Source: Anaerolineae bacterium (lineage in GTDB: Bacteria > Chloroflexota > Anaerolineae > Aggregatilineales > UBA3940). Taken from it: a DNA stretch of 14,258 nucleotides. A program made the translations under genes and the position numbers. Positions 1 to 7,255 of the stretch are shown here, one piece after another. The notes below the pieces were generated by a model. The model was not told the DNA's origin. It did not search any database and saw only the letters and a list, made by a program, of their open reading frames with translations. Location: NCBI GenBank assembly GCA_020852775.1, contig JADZAD010000070.1, positions 1 through 14,258 of the forward strand, read 5' to 3'. Positions within the stretch are counted from its first letter, which is position 1. The number at the start of each line of letters is the position of its first letter.

Positions 1-979
1 ACACGCCGTACAGGGCGTACAGGCCCCAGACATGCCAGGCCGCGTTCGCCAGCGCGAACCCGCAGTAGACGGCAGCGTAAACCATCCAGCCTGCCACAAT
101 CAAGCGCTGCCGCCCGATGCGGTCTGAAAGCGCACCCGCCGGGCCCGCGACCAGCGCATACACCAGGTTAAAGGTCGCCAGCATCCCCAGCACCCCTGGA
201 ACGCTCAGGCCGCGCTCCTGCGCCCGCAGAATCAGGAAGGCATCACTGGAATTCCCCAGCGTGAAGATGACCACCGCCAGCAGGAAGACCTTGAAGCGCG
301 TATCGAACGCCGCCAGCGTCAGGCGCGGAAGTGTGGCTCGCTTTCCGGCTTTCCGCACTTCCGCTGCGCTGAATGCCAGTACGATCACTGCGAGGAACGC
401 CGGGACGATGCTGGCCAGCACCACCATCTGGAAGGTATTACGCGTCAGCGCAACTGCGCCGGCCTGCGTCGCCAGGACGATGCCCAGCGCGATCAGCAGG
501 CCGAACAGCGCGCCCGCGGTGTCTCCGGCACGGTGCAGCCCGAAGGCCAGCCCACGCTGCCCCGGCTGGATGCTTTCGGCGAGCAGAGCGTCACGCGGGG
601 CTGTGCGGACGCCCTTGCCTATCCGGTCCGCCACGCGCACCCCCAGCACCGCTGACCACGACGCGGCAACAACCAGGAACGGCTTTGCGGCTGCCGAAAT
701 GCCGTAGCCAATCACTGCCAGCCATTTGCGCTGGCCCAGCCGGTCGGAGAACCAGCCAGAGAACACCTTGAGGACGCTTGCGGTCGCCTCAGCGATCCCC
801 TCGATGACGCCGATCGCACTGGTGCGGACGCCCAGCACATTAGCGAGAAAGAGCGGGAGCAGGTTAATCACCATCTCACTGGAGACATCCGTCAGGAAGC
901 TGGTGACCGTGACCACCCAGACGTTACGGGGAAGCCTGCTGAACGACGACGAGGCAGGAGAATCCGTCGGTTCGGACAT
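1..979 (-). CDS. MFS-family permease, C-terminal part cut off by the window edge
   Basis: This is an inner-membrane transporter of the major facilitator superfamily. It reads from an ATG at 979 on the minus strand and stays open for 326 codons to the left edge, so the end is missing (family members are usually about 400 residues). The N-terminus reads MSEPTDSPASSS and is followed by a first helix with a TDVSSEM motif. The loop between helices 2 and 3 carries motif A (GWFSDRLGQRK), and a second copy (GALSDRIGRQR) marks the start of the C-terminal half, which gives the classic two-fold MFS architecture. A conserved RIGKGVRTAPRDALLA stretch lies between them. About ten hydrophobic helices are visible. 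The substrate cannot be told. The gene follows the 196-aa gene after 45 bases on the same strand and may share its transcript. The ribosome site is weak (GGAA, 8 bases before the ATG) and sits in a small palindrome. Confidence 0.9.
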   Translation of the reverse strand, partial: MSEPTDSPASSSFSRLPRNVWVVTVTSFLTDVSSEMVINLLPLFLANVLGVRTSAIGVIEGIAEATASVLKVFSGWFSDRLGQRKWLAVIGYGISAAAKPFLVVAASWSAVLGVRVADRIGKGVRTAPRDALLAESIQPGQRGLAFGLHRAGDTAGALFGLLIALGIVLATQAGAVALTRNTFQMVVLASIVPAFLAVIVLAFSAAEVRKAGKRATLPRLTLAAFDTRFKVFLLAVVIFTLGNSSDAFLILRAQERGLSVPGVLGMLATFNLVYALVAGPAGALSDRIGRQRLIVAGWMVYAAVYCGFALANAAWHVWGLYALYGV

Positions 980-980
980 A

Positions 981-991
981 GGAATTATTCC
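981..991. repeat. 11-bp inverted repeat over the ribosome site of the MFS gene
   Basis: GGAAT-T-ATTCC is a perfect inverted repeat one base upstream of the MFS start codon. Its right half supplies the only Shine-Dalgarno-like bases (GGAA on the minus strand). It could be a small operator or chance; the function is unproven. Confidence 0.3.
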
Positions 992-1024
992 GTTCAGGTT
1001 AGAGAGAGTAAGGGCGGGCCAGTG

Positions 1025-1615
1025 TCAGTACCCGGCTACGGTACGTGGCTTCTGGGATTGATCCGGGCGCGCGACCTCCTGCAGAAAGAGGAGTGAGGCC
1101 CGCAGGCGGGCTTCAGCGTAGTCTTTCCGGGTAAAGTGCGGCGCATTGGCCGCAATGGCACTGATGATTGACGCCGTCACCAGCCGGGCACCCAGCGGAA
1201 GGCCGGAATACGGGTCGCTGCGCTGAACAATGTCAAGTGCAATCCCGTTGATCGCGCAGAGCTTCCCGTCCTCCGGGCAGTCCTCACCGGTTGTGAGCAG
1301 GATAGCCTCCACAAGCAGTGTAGCGAGTTGAACCGGGAACGAGCGGACATGGTCCGCATGTTCGGCAAAACGATAGACTGAGAGGGTTTCCGGCCAGCGA
1401 TGGGCGTAGCGGAAATAGTCCAGCAGTTGCTTCTGCCCATCCGCAATGACTTTATTGCAGGCATCCATCGCGTAGATGCCGCGCACCTGGTGGTCACGCT
1501 CCATAAACGAGCGCAGAATGGGTGGCGTTCCCCCCAGCAGAAAGTAGTCAGTGACGGAGAGCAGCCGGCGAGGGGGATCGGGTGAATGGCCGGGCAGGTT
1601 AGCGGGAGGTAGCAT
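1025..1615 (-). CDS. Hypothetical protein, 196 aa, no family recognised
   Basis: I do not recognise this protein. The start at 1615 is well supported: a GGAGGA ribosome site lies 5 bases upstream (1621-1626) and an extended -10 promoter lies further up. It has no signal peptide and no clear membrane helix. It looks like a soluble, mainly helical protein, with a Pro-rich first 16 residues. Several segments contain conserved-looking aromatic and charged residues, such as TDYFLLGG near residue 22 and a cysteine pair in EDCPEDGKLC near 111-119. It lies between the sugar kinase (54 bases upstream) and the MFS permease (45 bases downstream), all on the minus strand, so it may be co-transcribed with the permease. 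No function is proposed. Confidence 0.75.
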   Translation of the reverse strand: MLPPANLPGHSPDPPRRLLSVTDYFLLGGTPPILRSFMERDHQVRGIYAMDACNKVIADGQKQLLDYFRYAHRWPETLSVYRFAEHADHVRSFPVQLATLLVEAILLTTGEDCPEDGKLCAINGIALDIVQRSDPYSGLPLGARLVTASIISAIAANAPHFTRKDYAEARLRASLLFLQEVARPDQSQKPRTVAGY

Positions 1616-1653
1616 GCTGGTCCTCCGTACCGCTCAGACAGGCTTGCATCCTC

Positions 1654-1662
1654 AGTATAGCA
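1654..1662 (-). promoter_or_regulatory. Extended -10 promoter for the 196-aa gene
   Basis: The minus strand reads TGC-TATACT, an extended -10 element. No good -35 hexamer lies at the usual distance, which is typical of TGn promoters. The predicted start would give a leader of about 30 bases carrying the GGAGGA ribosome site of the gene that starts at 1615. Confidence 0.5.
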
Positions 1663-1668
1663 CAGCCA

Positions 1669-2622
1669 TCACAACCCCGCGGGTGTAGTGGAGGCCAGAA
1701 AACGATCGACCGCCGCACGCTGCGGGATCGGGTTGACCGCCCCCGGCCCGGTACATGTCAGCGCACCGGCGGCGCTGGCGAAACGCACGCAGTCATCCAG
1801 TGGGTGGCCTTCCAGGTATGCCACCAGAAAACCCCCGGTGAAGGCGTCGCCCGCTCCGGTAGCGTCAACTGCCTCCACGGGGAAGGGCGGAAAGCGTGTC
1901 AGGCCGTCCCGGGTGACGAGGATTGCGCCCTCGCCCCCCAGTGTCAAGATGACGATCCGCGGGCCACGTTCAAACAGGCGCCGGGCGATGGTTTCCGGCG
2001 CATCGTCACCCGGCAGGAGCGCCCGCGCATCCTCGATGCTGGGCGTGATGATATCCGCGAGGCTGATCGCCTCCAGTACCGCGGAGCGGCCCCGGTCGAT
2101 ACCACCCCACAGCACGGGGCGGAAGTTCGGGTCATAACACACCGGGATCCCTGCCGACCGCGCAATCCGCATCGCATGGAAGACGGTGTCACAGGCGGTG
2201 TTACTGAGCGCCTGCACCGCCCCGGATGACTGAAAGAGGCGCGCCGAGGTAATGTAATCCGCAGGCACATCCGCAGGAGTGATGTGGCTGGCCGCGGAGT
2301 TCCGGCGATAGTACGTCCAACTGTGCTGTCCATTCTGGCGGTTCACGAAGTAGATACCGGTAAACGCGCCGTCCTCCCGCGTGACGTGCGTGGTATCAAT
2401 GCCTTCACGCGCCCACATGTCAAAGAGCACGTCTGCGAAGCCATCCGCCCCAACACGGCACACGTACCCGACCTTCGCACCCAGGCGAGCCGCCGCAACC
2501 GCGAAATTGGAGGTGTCGCCGCCAAAACCCCGGCTGTAGTGCTGTACCTCACGGAGCGAGCCTTCGACCGCCCCATTGAACTCTACCAGTGGCTCACCCA
2601 GCGACACGATATCAAGGCCCAT
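1669..2622 (-). CDS. kdgK: PfkB/ribokinase-family sugar kinase, probable 2-keto-3-deoxygluconate kinase
   Basis: This 317-residue protein is a cytoplasmic ATP-dependent carbohydrate kinase of the PfkB family. The N-terminal substrate signature GGDTSNFAVAAARLG is at about residues 34-48. The C-terminal signature DATGAGDAFTGG is at 253-264, with D259 the expected catalytic base and the GAGD turn forming the anion hole. The substrate region YYRRNSAAS (104-112) and YDPNFRP (163-169) resemble 2-keto-3-deoxygluconate kinases, which make KDPG for the Entner-Doudoroff or hexuronate route. That specificity is inferred from resemblance, and fructokinase or another sugar kinase remains possible. The ATG at 2622 has a strong AGGAGG ribosome site at 2627-2632. 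The gene starts 30 bases after the L,D-transpeptidase stop on the same strand, so read-through from that gene is likely. No aldolase or dehydratase of the pathway is in the window. Confidence 0.87.
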   Translation of the reverse strand: MGLDIVSLGEPLVEFNGAVEGSLREVQHYSRGFGGDTSNFAVAAARLGAKVGYVCRVGADGFADVLFDMWAREGIDTTHVTREDGAFTGIYFVNRQNGQHSWTYYRRNSAASHITPADVPADYITSARLFQSSGAVQALSNTACDTVFHAMRIARSAGIPVCYDPNFRPVLWGGIDRGRSAVLEAISLADIITPSIEDARALLPGDDAPETIARRLFERGPRIVILTLGGEGAILVTRDGLTRFPPFPVEAVDATGAGDAFTGGFLVAYLEGHPLDDCVRFASAAGALTCTGPGAVNPIPQRAAVDRFLASTTPAGL

Positions 2623-2652
2623 GTGACCTCCTGCAGGCAGCCCGGGACGGGA

Positions 2653-4002
2653 TCAGTCTTCGATGTGTACCGGCGTCCCTACCGGTGTCCATTCGTAAAG
2701 CCAGGCCGCCTCAGGGGTTCGCATATTGACACAGCCGTGGCTCATCGGATTACCGAAGTTGTTATGCCAGTACGTACCATGGAAGCCGTATCCACGGTAG
2801 AAATACATCGTCCAGGGCACACCAGGCAGATCATATCCGGGGCCGACCATGCGCGTGGAATCGTACTTCACGTAGACCGCGTAATCCCCGGTGACGGTGG
2901 GAGTCGCCGGAAGGCCCGTAGAGACGACGAACTGCCGCTGGAGGACGCCGTTCTCATAAGCATAGACCATCTGCTGAGAGAGCTTGACGACGATCTGCTT
3001 ACCGGTGGTAATCGTCGGCGCGGGGGCGGTATAAGCAGGGGCCGGGGGGAGTACATCAGATGCCCCCGGCACCCTGAGCTGTTGCCCGGCATAGATACGA
3101 TCCGCGCTGGCAAGGCCATTCGCCGCCATCAGCGAACTCATCGTCAGGTTGTAGCGCAGCGCGATCCGAAAGAGCGTATCACCGCGTTGGACAACATAAA
3201 TGCCCGGCACAGCTGCATCCGCGGCAGGCGCATTCGAGTCACTGCTGCCGGATGATGGCCCTGTCCCGCCGGGGATACGCAGCGTCATGCCCGCGAAGAT
3301 CAGCGACGGGTTGCTGATGTTGTTTGCCTGGATAATCGCTGAGGGGAACACGCCATATCGTACCGAGATCGCGTTCAGCGTCTCGCCACGTTGCACAACA
3401 TGGTTCGTGTACTGCTCTGCGGCTTCGCCATCACTGGCAGGGGCAGGTTGTGTGGGGGCAGGTTCAGCCTCCTCAACCGGGGCTTCATCCGCAGGCGTTG
3501 CCGCAGCCGGTGGGCTCTCCACGGACGGTGTCGCCTGCGGAGACTGGGCAGGCGCGCCGGGGGTCGGGATGTTCAGGGACTGCCCGGCAAAGAGCTGGTT
3601 TGGATTAGTCAGGCCGTTGGCTGACATAATCGATTCCACCGTCAGGCCATAACGCAGCGCGATCCGGAAGAGATTCTCCCCGACCTGCACGGTATGCGTC
3701 TGTGACGGAGCGGAACCCGTGCCAGCCTGTGAACTACTGCTCACACCCGGGATCGTCAGGCGCTGCCCGGCATAGATGCGATCTGCGGAATCCAGCCCAT
3801 TCGCGGATACAATCGACTGGATGCTGACGCCATACTGCTGCGCGATACGTCCCAACGATTCTCCCCAGGTGACGACGTGGATCACGGCGCCGCCGCTGCT
3901 CTGCGCGTGTACGCCTGAAGATGGAATCGCGCAGAAGAGCAAAAGCGCTGCCACAAGCGCCGCGAGGCGCGGGCCAGTTCGGGGCGCGGAAATGACAGGC
4001 AT
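2653..4002 (-). CDS. Secreted L,D-transpeptidase with four LysM repeats and a YkuD domain
   Basis: This 449-residue exported cell-wall enzyme begins with a signal peptide, with a hydrophobic core at about 12-28 and likely cleavage after VHA at 33. Four LysM peptidoglycan-binding repeats follow at about 41-85, 102-146, 200-244 and 268-312. Pro/Ala/Ser/Glu-rich linkers separate them; the longest is at 147-199. The C-terminal YkuD/L,D-transpeptidase domain (335-449) has the active-site pattern H408 and SHGCVN with C424 the nucleophile. Such enzymes make 3-3 peptide cross-links or attach proteins to peptidoglycan. The repeats share the phrase RIALRYGL/NL, so they probably arose by duplication. 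The ribosome site is weak (GGAAGGA, more than 10 bases upstream). An extended -10 promoter lies at 4061-4069, back to back with the oxidoreductase gene. Confidence 0.94.
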   Translation of the reverse strand: MPVISAPRTGPRLAALVAALLLFCAIPSSGVHAQSSGGAVIHVVTWGESLGRIAQQYGVSIQSIVSANGLDSADRIYAGQRLTIPGVSSSSQAGTGSAPSQTHTVQVGENLFRIALRYGLTVESIMSANGLTNPNQLFAGQSLNIPTPGAPAQSPQATPSVESPPAAATPADEAPVEEAEPAPTQPAPASDGEAAEQYTNHVVQRGETLNAISVRYGVFPSAIIQANNISNPSLIFAGMTLRIPGGTGPSSGSSDSNAPAADAAVPGIYVVQRGDTLFRIALRYNLTMSSLMAANGLASADRIYAGQQLRVPGASDVLPPAPAYTAPAPTITTGKQIVVKLSQQMVYAYENGVLQRQFVVSTGLPATPTVTGDYAVYVKYDSTRMVGPGYDLPGVPWTMYFYRGYGFHGTYWHNNFGNPMSHGCVNMRTPEAAWLYEWTPVGTPVHIED

Positions 4003-4060
4003 AGCCGGGGTATCCTTCCGTAGAACTCACCATACGAGATATGACCGGTAACGTCTCGCC

Positions 4061-4069
4061 ATTGTAACA
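4061..4069 (-). promoter_or_regulatory. Extended -10 promoter of the L,D-transpeptidase gene
   Basis: The minus strand reads TGT-TACAAT, an extended -10 element with no recognisable -35. It would start the transcript about 50 bases upstream of the ATG at 4002. Confidence 0.5.
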
Positions 4070-4107
4070 CAGGCCGCATATGCGCCCTATCGGCCCGCTG
4101 TGATCGG

Positions 4108-4115
4108 TATACAAT
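4108..4115 (+). promoter_or_regulatory. Possible -10 box of the Gfo/Idh/MocA gene
   Basis: TATACAAT contains two overlapping -10-like hexamers (TATACA and TACAAT) about 30 bases before the ATG at 4145. No TGn extension and no convincing -35 is seen. It faces away from the L,D-transpeptidase promoter in the same short divergent region. Confidence 0.3.
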
Positions 4116-4144
4116 CGGAGAAGCATCTTGCAGAGGAGTTCCGT

Positions 4145-5167
4145 ATGCCCCTGACTGCCGCCGTGATCGGACTGAGCCGCTATGCCAGAGACGTGCACAT
4201 CCCCTTCCTGCTCAGTGAGCCGGATGTCCGGCTGGTGGCCATCGCCGGGTCAAACCCGGCCCGGACAGGCCCCCCCGCCGGCCTCGATCTGCCAGGCGTC
4301 ACGCATTACAGCAACTATCACGCATTGCTTGACGCGCCCGCCACAGATTTCGTGATCATCGCTTCCGCCCCGGTGCCGCATTACGAGCAGATCACTGCCT
4401 GCCTGGAGCAGGGCCGGCATGTACTCGTGGATAAGGCGTTTGTCTGTTCGCAGGCGCAGGCGGAGGCAGTTGTTGGGCTGGCGCGTGCCCACGCTCTGCT
4501 GCTGGGAGTGGTGGTACAGCGGCGCTATGAGACCGCGATCCGGCACTTGAGTGAAACCGTGCGCGCCGGGCATATCGGCAAAGTACGCTCCGTGCGTGCG
4601 AACTATGCGCGCTGGTATGCGAAGGACGCCAACCACTGGCGCAACGATCCGGCCGTGGCGTGGGGTGGTATGCTTGCTGATAATGGTTACCATCTGCTCG
4701 ATGAGATGCTGTGGATGGCTGGCCTACACCCTGAGCGTGTGCAGGCCGAGCTGCACAATGAGGGTATGGCAGTTGAGCAAACTGCCGCGCTGAACATCCG
4801 CTTCGAGGGTGGAGCGGTCGGGAGCGTCCTCGCTACCTATCTCGCGCCGCGCGGCTTTATCCGCGAGGAAGTATTCATCCACGGGACACAGGGCGCGGTC
4901 TTCTTCCAGCGCCAGCAGGACCCGGGTGGCCCGCTGCGGGCGTTCGTCACCCACCTGGACGCGCAGGGGCAGACACAGCCAGTCCCGCCGCACGAGCACA
5001 CCGCGGATCGCCACGCCCCGCATCACAACTTCGTGCAGGCACTGCGCGGAAGAGAAGACCTGCTGGCCAGCGGCGCGGACAGCATCGCTACCGTCGCGTT
5101 GATCGATGCAGCCTACCAGTCGGCGCGAAACGAAAAGCCACAGGCGATTGTTTATCGGGCCGGGTAG
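4145..5167 (+). CDS. Gfo/Idh/MocA-family NAD(P)-dependent oxidoreductase
   Basis: This is a 340-residue soluble dehydrogenase of the Gfo/Idh/MocA family, which oxidises or reduces sugars, inositols and related cyclic compounds using NAD(P). I take the ATG at 4145 because AGAGGAG lies 6 bases upstream (4132-4138). The frame also opens from a GTG at 4100, but that codon lies upstream of the likely -10 box. The Rossmann half covers about 1-120. The catalytic lysine is K97 in VDKAF, in place of the usual EKP. The C-terminal alpha/beta half has the WGGMLADNGYHLLDEM segment with D179 and H183, matching the family D-x3-H catalytic pair. The nucleotide loop is unusual: VIGLSRYARDVHIP lacks the GxGxxG glycines. 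The substrate is unknown. It is a single gene, with the carboxylase operon promoter directly downstream. Confidence 0.9.
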   Translation: MPLTAAVIGLSRYARDVHIPFLLSEPDVRLVAIAGSNPARTGPPAGLDLPGVTHYSNYHALLDAPATDFVIIASAPVPHYEQITACLEQGRHVLVDKAFVCSQAQAEAVVGLARAHALLLGVVVQRRYETAIRHLSETVRAGHIGKVRSVRANYARWYAKDANHWRNDPAVAWGGMLADNGYHLLDEMLWMAGLHPERVQAELHNEGMAVEQTAALNIRFEGGAVGSVLATYLAPRGFIREEVFIHGTQGAVFFQRQQDPGGPLRAFVTHLDAQGQTQPVPPHEHTADRHAPHHNFVQALRGREDLLASGADSIATVALIDAAYQSARNEKPQAIVYRAG

Positions 5168-5186
5168 CGTCCCGGAATATCAACTG

Positions 5187-5195
5187 TGATACAAT
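5187..5195 (+). promoter_or_regulatory. Extended -10 promoter of the acyl-CoA carboxylase operon
   Basis: TGA-TACAAT is an extended -10 element 27 bases before the ATG at 5223. The transcript would begin near 5202 and include the AGGA ribosome site at 5210-5213. No -35 is evident. Confidence 0.5.
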
Positions 5196-5222
5196 TCTGC
5201 CAGCCGTGCAGGAACATCCGCC

Positions 5223-5702
5223 ATGCGAATTGAAAACGTAAACGTGCCTCGCCCCCATCTCACGCCTGTCGTAACCCTGCTGCTTGTGGTGGTGTTAAGT
5301 CTTGCGTTGTGGCATGCCGCGGCGGTCACGGCTGTGATCATTCGCCAGCCTGTGTGGGCCACTCTGACCCTCACACTCCCCCCCGCGCTTATCGGTATCT
5401 TCAACGGATTCTGGAGCGGTACCTGGCTGTTGGCAGGGCTTGGCCTGTGGCGCGGCTGGCCCCGATTTCAGGATAGTATCGGGGTGGTCTTCAGCGGCTA
5501 CGCAGCCAGCCTGATCGCGCTGCAGGCGGCCTTTGTAAAGGGCGGCTATGAGCGCGGCTATCTGCCAGCAATGGCGGCACTACTGCTGCTTCTGAGCACT
5601 GTACTGGTAGTTGGCCCTTCCCGGCCCGTGATCAGGAAGATGTTTACCGGAATACACAAACGATCTGACGTTGAGCTTCCGCAAAGGAGCAACCCGAAAT
5701 GA
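5223..5702 (+). CDS. Small four-helix membrane protein, first gene of the carboxylase operon
   Basis: This 159-residue integral membrane protein has no recognised family. Hydrophobic segments lie at about 13-37, 47-75, 83-104 and 113-131. The C-terminal tail (134-159) is basic and hydrophilic and probably cytoplasmic. The ATG at 5223 has AGGA at 5210-5213. The stop (5700-5702) overlaps the carboxyltransferase start in an ATGA, which implies translational coupling and matched amounts. It does not look like the beta subunit of the sodium-pumping decarboxylases, which is far larger. It might tether or regulate the carboxylase at the membrane, or be an unrelated passenger; the sequence does not decide. 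It is Trp/Gly-rich around FNGFWSGTWLLAGLGLWRGW (60-79). Confidence 0.78.
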   Translation: MRIENVNVPRPHLTPVVTLLLVVVLSLALWHAAAVTAVIIRQPVWATLTLTLPPALIGIFNGFWSGTWLLAGLGLWRGWPRFQDSIGVVFSGYAASLIALQAAFVKGGYERGYLPAMAALLLLLSTVLVVGPSRPVIRKMFTGIHKRSDVELPQRSNPK

Positions 5703-7255
5703 CGCTCGATCCCAAGATCGAACAGCTCCGCAGCCTCCGTGAACAGTCTCGTAAAGGCGGCGGTGAGGCGCGCATTCAGCGCCAGTATGCCCAGAATAAG
5801 ATGACCGCCCGTGAGCGGCTTGACCTGCTGCTTGACCCCGGCAGCTTCCGCGAACTGGATGCTTTCGTCGTCCATCGTGAGCGCAACTTCGGGATGGACA
5901 AGCCCGAAAACCAGTTCCTCGGCGACAGCGTCGTCACCGGCTGGGGGACAATCCACGGTCGGTTGGTCTACGTCTACTCGCAGGACTTCACTGTGTTCGG
6001 CGGCAGCCTTTCACAGGCGCATGCCGAGAAGATCTGCAAGGTACTCGATATGGCAATGAAGACCGGCGCGCCGATCATCGGCCTGAACGACTCTGGTGGT
6101 GCGCGTATCCAGGAAGGCGTGATGTCCCTCGGTGGTTATGCCGATATCTTCCTGCGTAACACGCTGGCATCCGGCGTCATCCCGCAGATATCAGCCATCA
6201 TGGGGCCGTGCGCGGGTGGTGCAGTGTATTCGCCCGCCCTGACGGACTTCATCTTCATGGTCAAGGGTACCAGCTACATGTTTGTCACCGGGCCGGACGT
6301 GGTCAAAGCGGTGACGCATGAAGAGGTCAGTTTTGAAGACCTCGGTGGGGCGTCCGTCCACAGCGCAACCTCCGGTGTATGCCATGTCCCGACCGAGAGC
6401 GACGCGGATTGCCTGTACATGATCCGCGAACTGCTGACCTACCTGCCGCAGAACAACCTCGAAGACCCGGTTTTTGAACCCTCTGACGACGACCCGCTGC
6501 GGATGGATGCCCGGCTGGACAGCATCGTGCCGGATAACCCGAACAAGCCCTACGACATCAAGGAAGTCATCCGGATGATCGTGGACAACGGCAATTTTTT
6601 CGAGATTCACGAGCACTTTGCAGCCAACGTGGTCGTCGGCTTTGCAAGGCTGGGCGGGCACAGTGTCGGCATTGTCGCCAACCAGCCGATGGTGCTGGCC
6701 GGCGTGCTTGATATCGAGGCCTCCCTCAAGGCAGCACGATTCGTCCGCTTCTGCGACTGCTTCAACATCCCGATCGTAACCTTCGAGGATGTACCCGGCT
6801 TCATGCCGGGGGTCACGCAGGAACATGCGGGCATCATCCGGCACGGCGCGAAGCTGCTCTTCGCTTATTGTGAAGCCACCGTCCCCAAGATCACAGTGAT
6901 CACGCGCAAGTCCTACGGTGGCGCCTACTGTGTCATGAGCAGCAAGCACATCCGCGGAGACCTGAACCTCGCCTGGCCGACAGCGGAGATCGCCGTGATG
7001 GGGCCGGATGGCGCGGTCAACATCATCTTCCGCAAGGAACTGGCTGAAGCCGATGACCCTGTCACCCGCAAAGCCGAACTGGTGCAGCAGTACCGTGAGC
7101 AGTTTGCCAACCCGTATGTCGCTGCGTCTCGCGGATCAATCGACGACATCATCGAACCGCGGGAGACCCGTCCGCGCCTGATCAACGCTCTTGAAGTGCT
7201 GATCAACAAGCGCGACTCGAACCCGCCCAAGAAGCATGGGAACATGCCCTTATGA
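5699..7255 (+). CDS. pccB: Acyl-CoA carboxylase carboxyltransferase (beta) subunit, PccB/MmdA family
   Basis: This 518-residue subunit transfers the carboxyl group from biotin to the alpha-carbon of an acyl-CoA (propionyl-, acetyl- or another). Its length is normal for the PccB family. The N-terminal crotonase-like half binds the acyl-CoA, with the glycine-rich loops GGARIQEG (133-140) and GPCAGGAVY (169-177). The C-terminal half binds biotin, with GFMPGV (367-372) and GGAYCVMSSKH (407-417). The residue known to tune acyl-chain choice in this family (Asp in propionyl-CoA and Ile in acetyl/propionyl enzymes of Streptomyces) is Cys411 here, so the substrate cannot be fixed. The gene overlaps the membrane-protein gene and accC by ATGA at both ends. 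Its ribosome site is AAAGGAG, 9 bases upstream. An ATP-dependent carboxylase is favoured over a decarboxylase because a biotin carboxylase gene follows directly. Confidence 0.95.
   Translation: MTLDPKIEQLRSLREQSRKGGGEARIQRQYAQNKMTARERLDLLLDPGSFRELDAFVVHRERNFGMDKPENQFLGDSVVTGWGTIHGRLVYVYSQDFTVFGGSLSQAHAEKICKVLDMAMKTGAPIIGLNDSGGARIQEGVMSLGGYADIFLRNTLASGVIPQISAIMGPCAGGAVYSPALTDFIFMVKGTSYMFVTGPDVVKAVTHEEVSFEDLGGASVHSATSGVCHVPTESDADCLYMIRELLTYLPQNNLEDPVFEPSDDDPLRMDARLDSIVPDNPNKPYDIKEVIRMIVDNGNFFEIHEHFAANVVVGFARLGGHSVGIVANQPMVLAGVLDIEASLKAARFVRFCDCFNIPIVTFEDVPGFMPGVTQEHAGIIRHGAKLLFAYCEATVPKITVITRKSYGGAYCVMSSKHIRGDLNLAWPTAEIAVMGPDGAVNIIFRKELAEADDPVTRKAELVQQYREQFANPYVAASRGSIDDIIEPRETRPRLINALEVLINKRDSNPPKKHGNMPL

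Noticed and set aside
117..707. 196-codon open frame on the plus strand
   Set aside because: It is antisense to the MFS permease, whose motif A copies and helices prove the minus strand is coding.
2284..3255. 323-codon open frame on the plus strand
   Set aside because: It lies antisense to the sugar kinase and the L,D-transpeptidase, both of which have clear family motifs. Its protein has no recognisable domain. Long antisense frames are common in GC-rich DNA.
2653..4002. LysM repeats considered as a DNA-level tandem repeat
   Set aside because: The repetition is at protein level, with diverged codons and variable linkers; no regular DNA unit is present.
4100..4144. GTG start giving the oxidoreductase 15 extra residues
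   Set aside because: It lies upstream of the candidate -10 box, and a strong AGAGGAG site serves the ATG at 4145.
6191..6949. 252-codon open frame on the minus strand
   Set aside because: It is fully antisense to the carboxyltransferase gene, with no ribosome site or domain; a codon-bias shadow.
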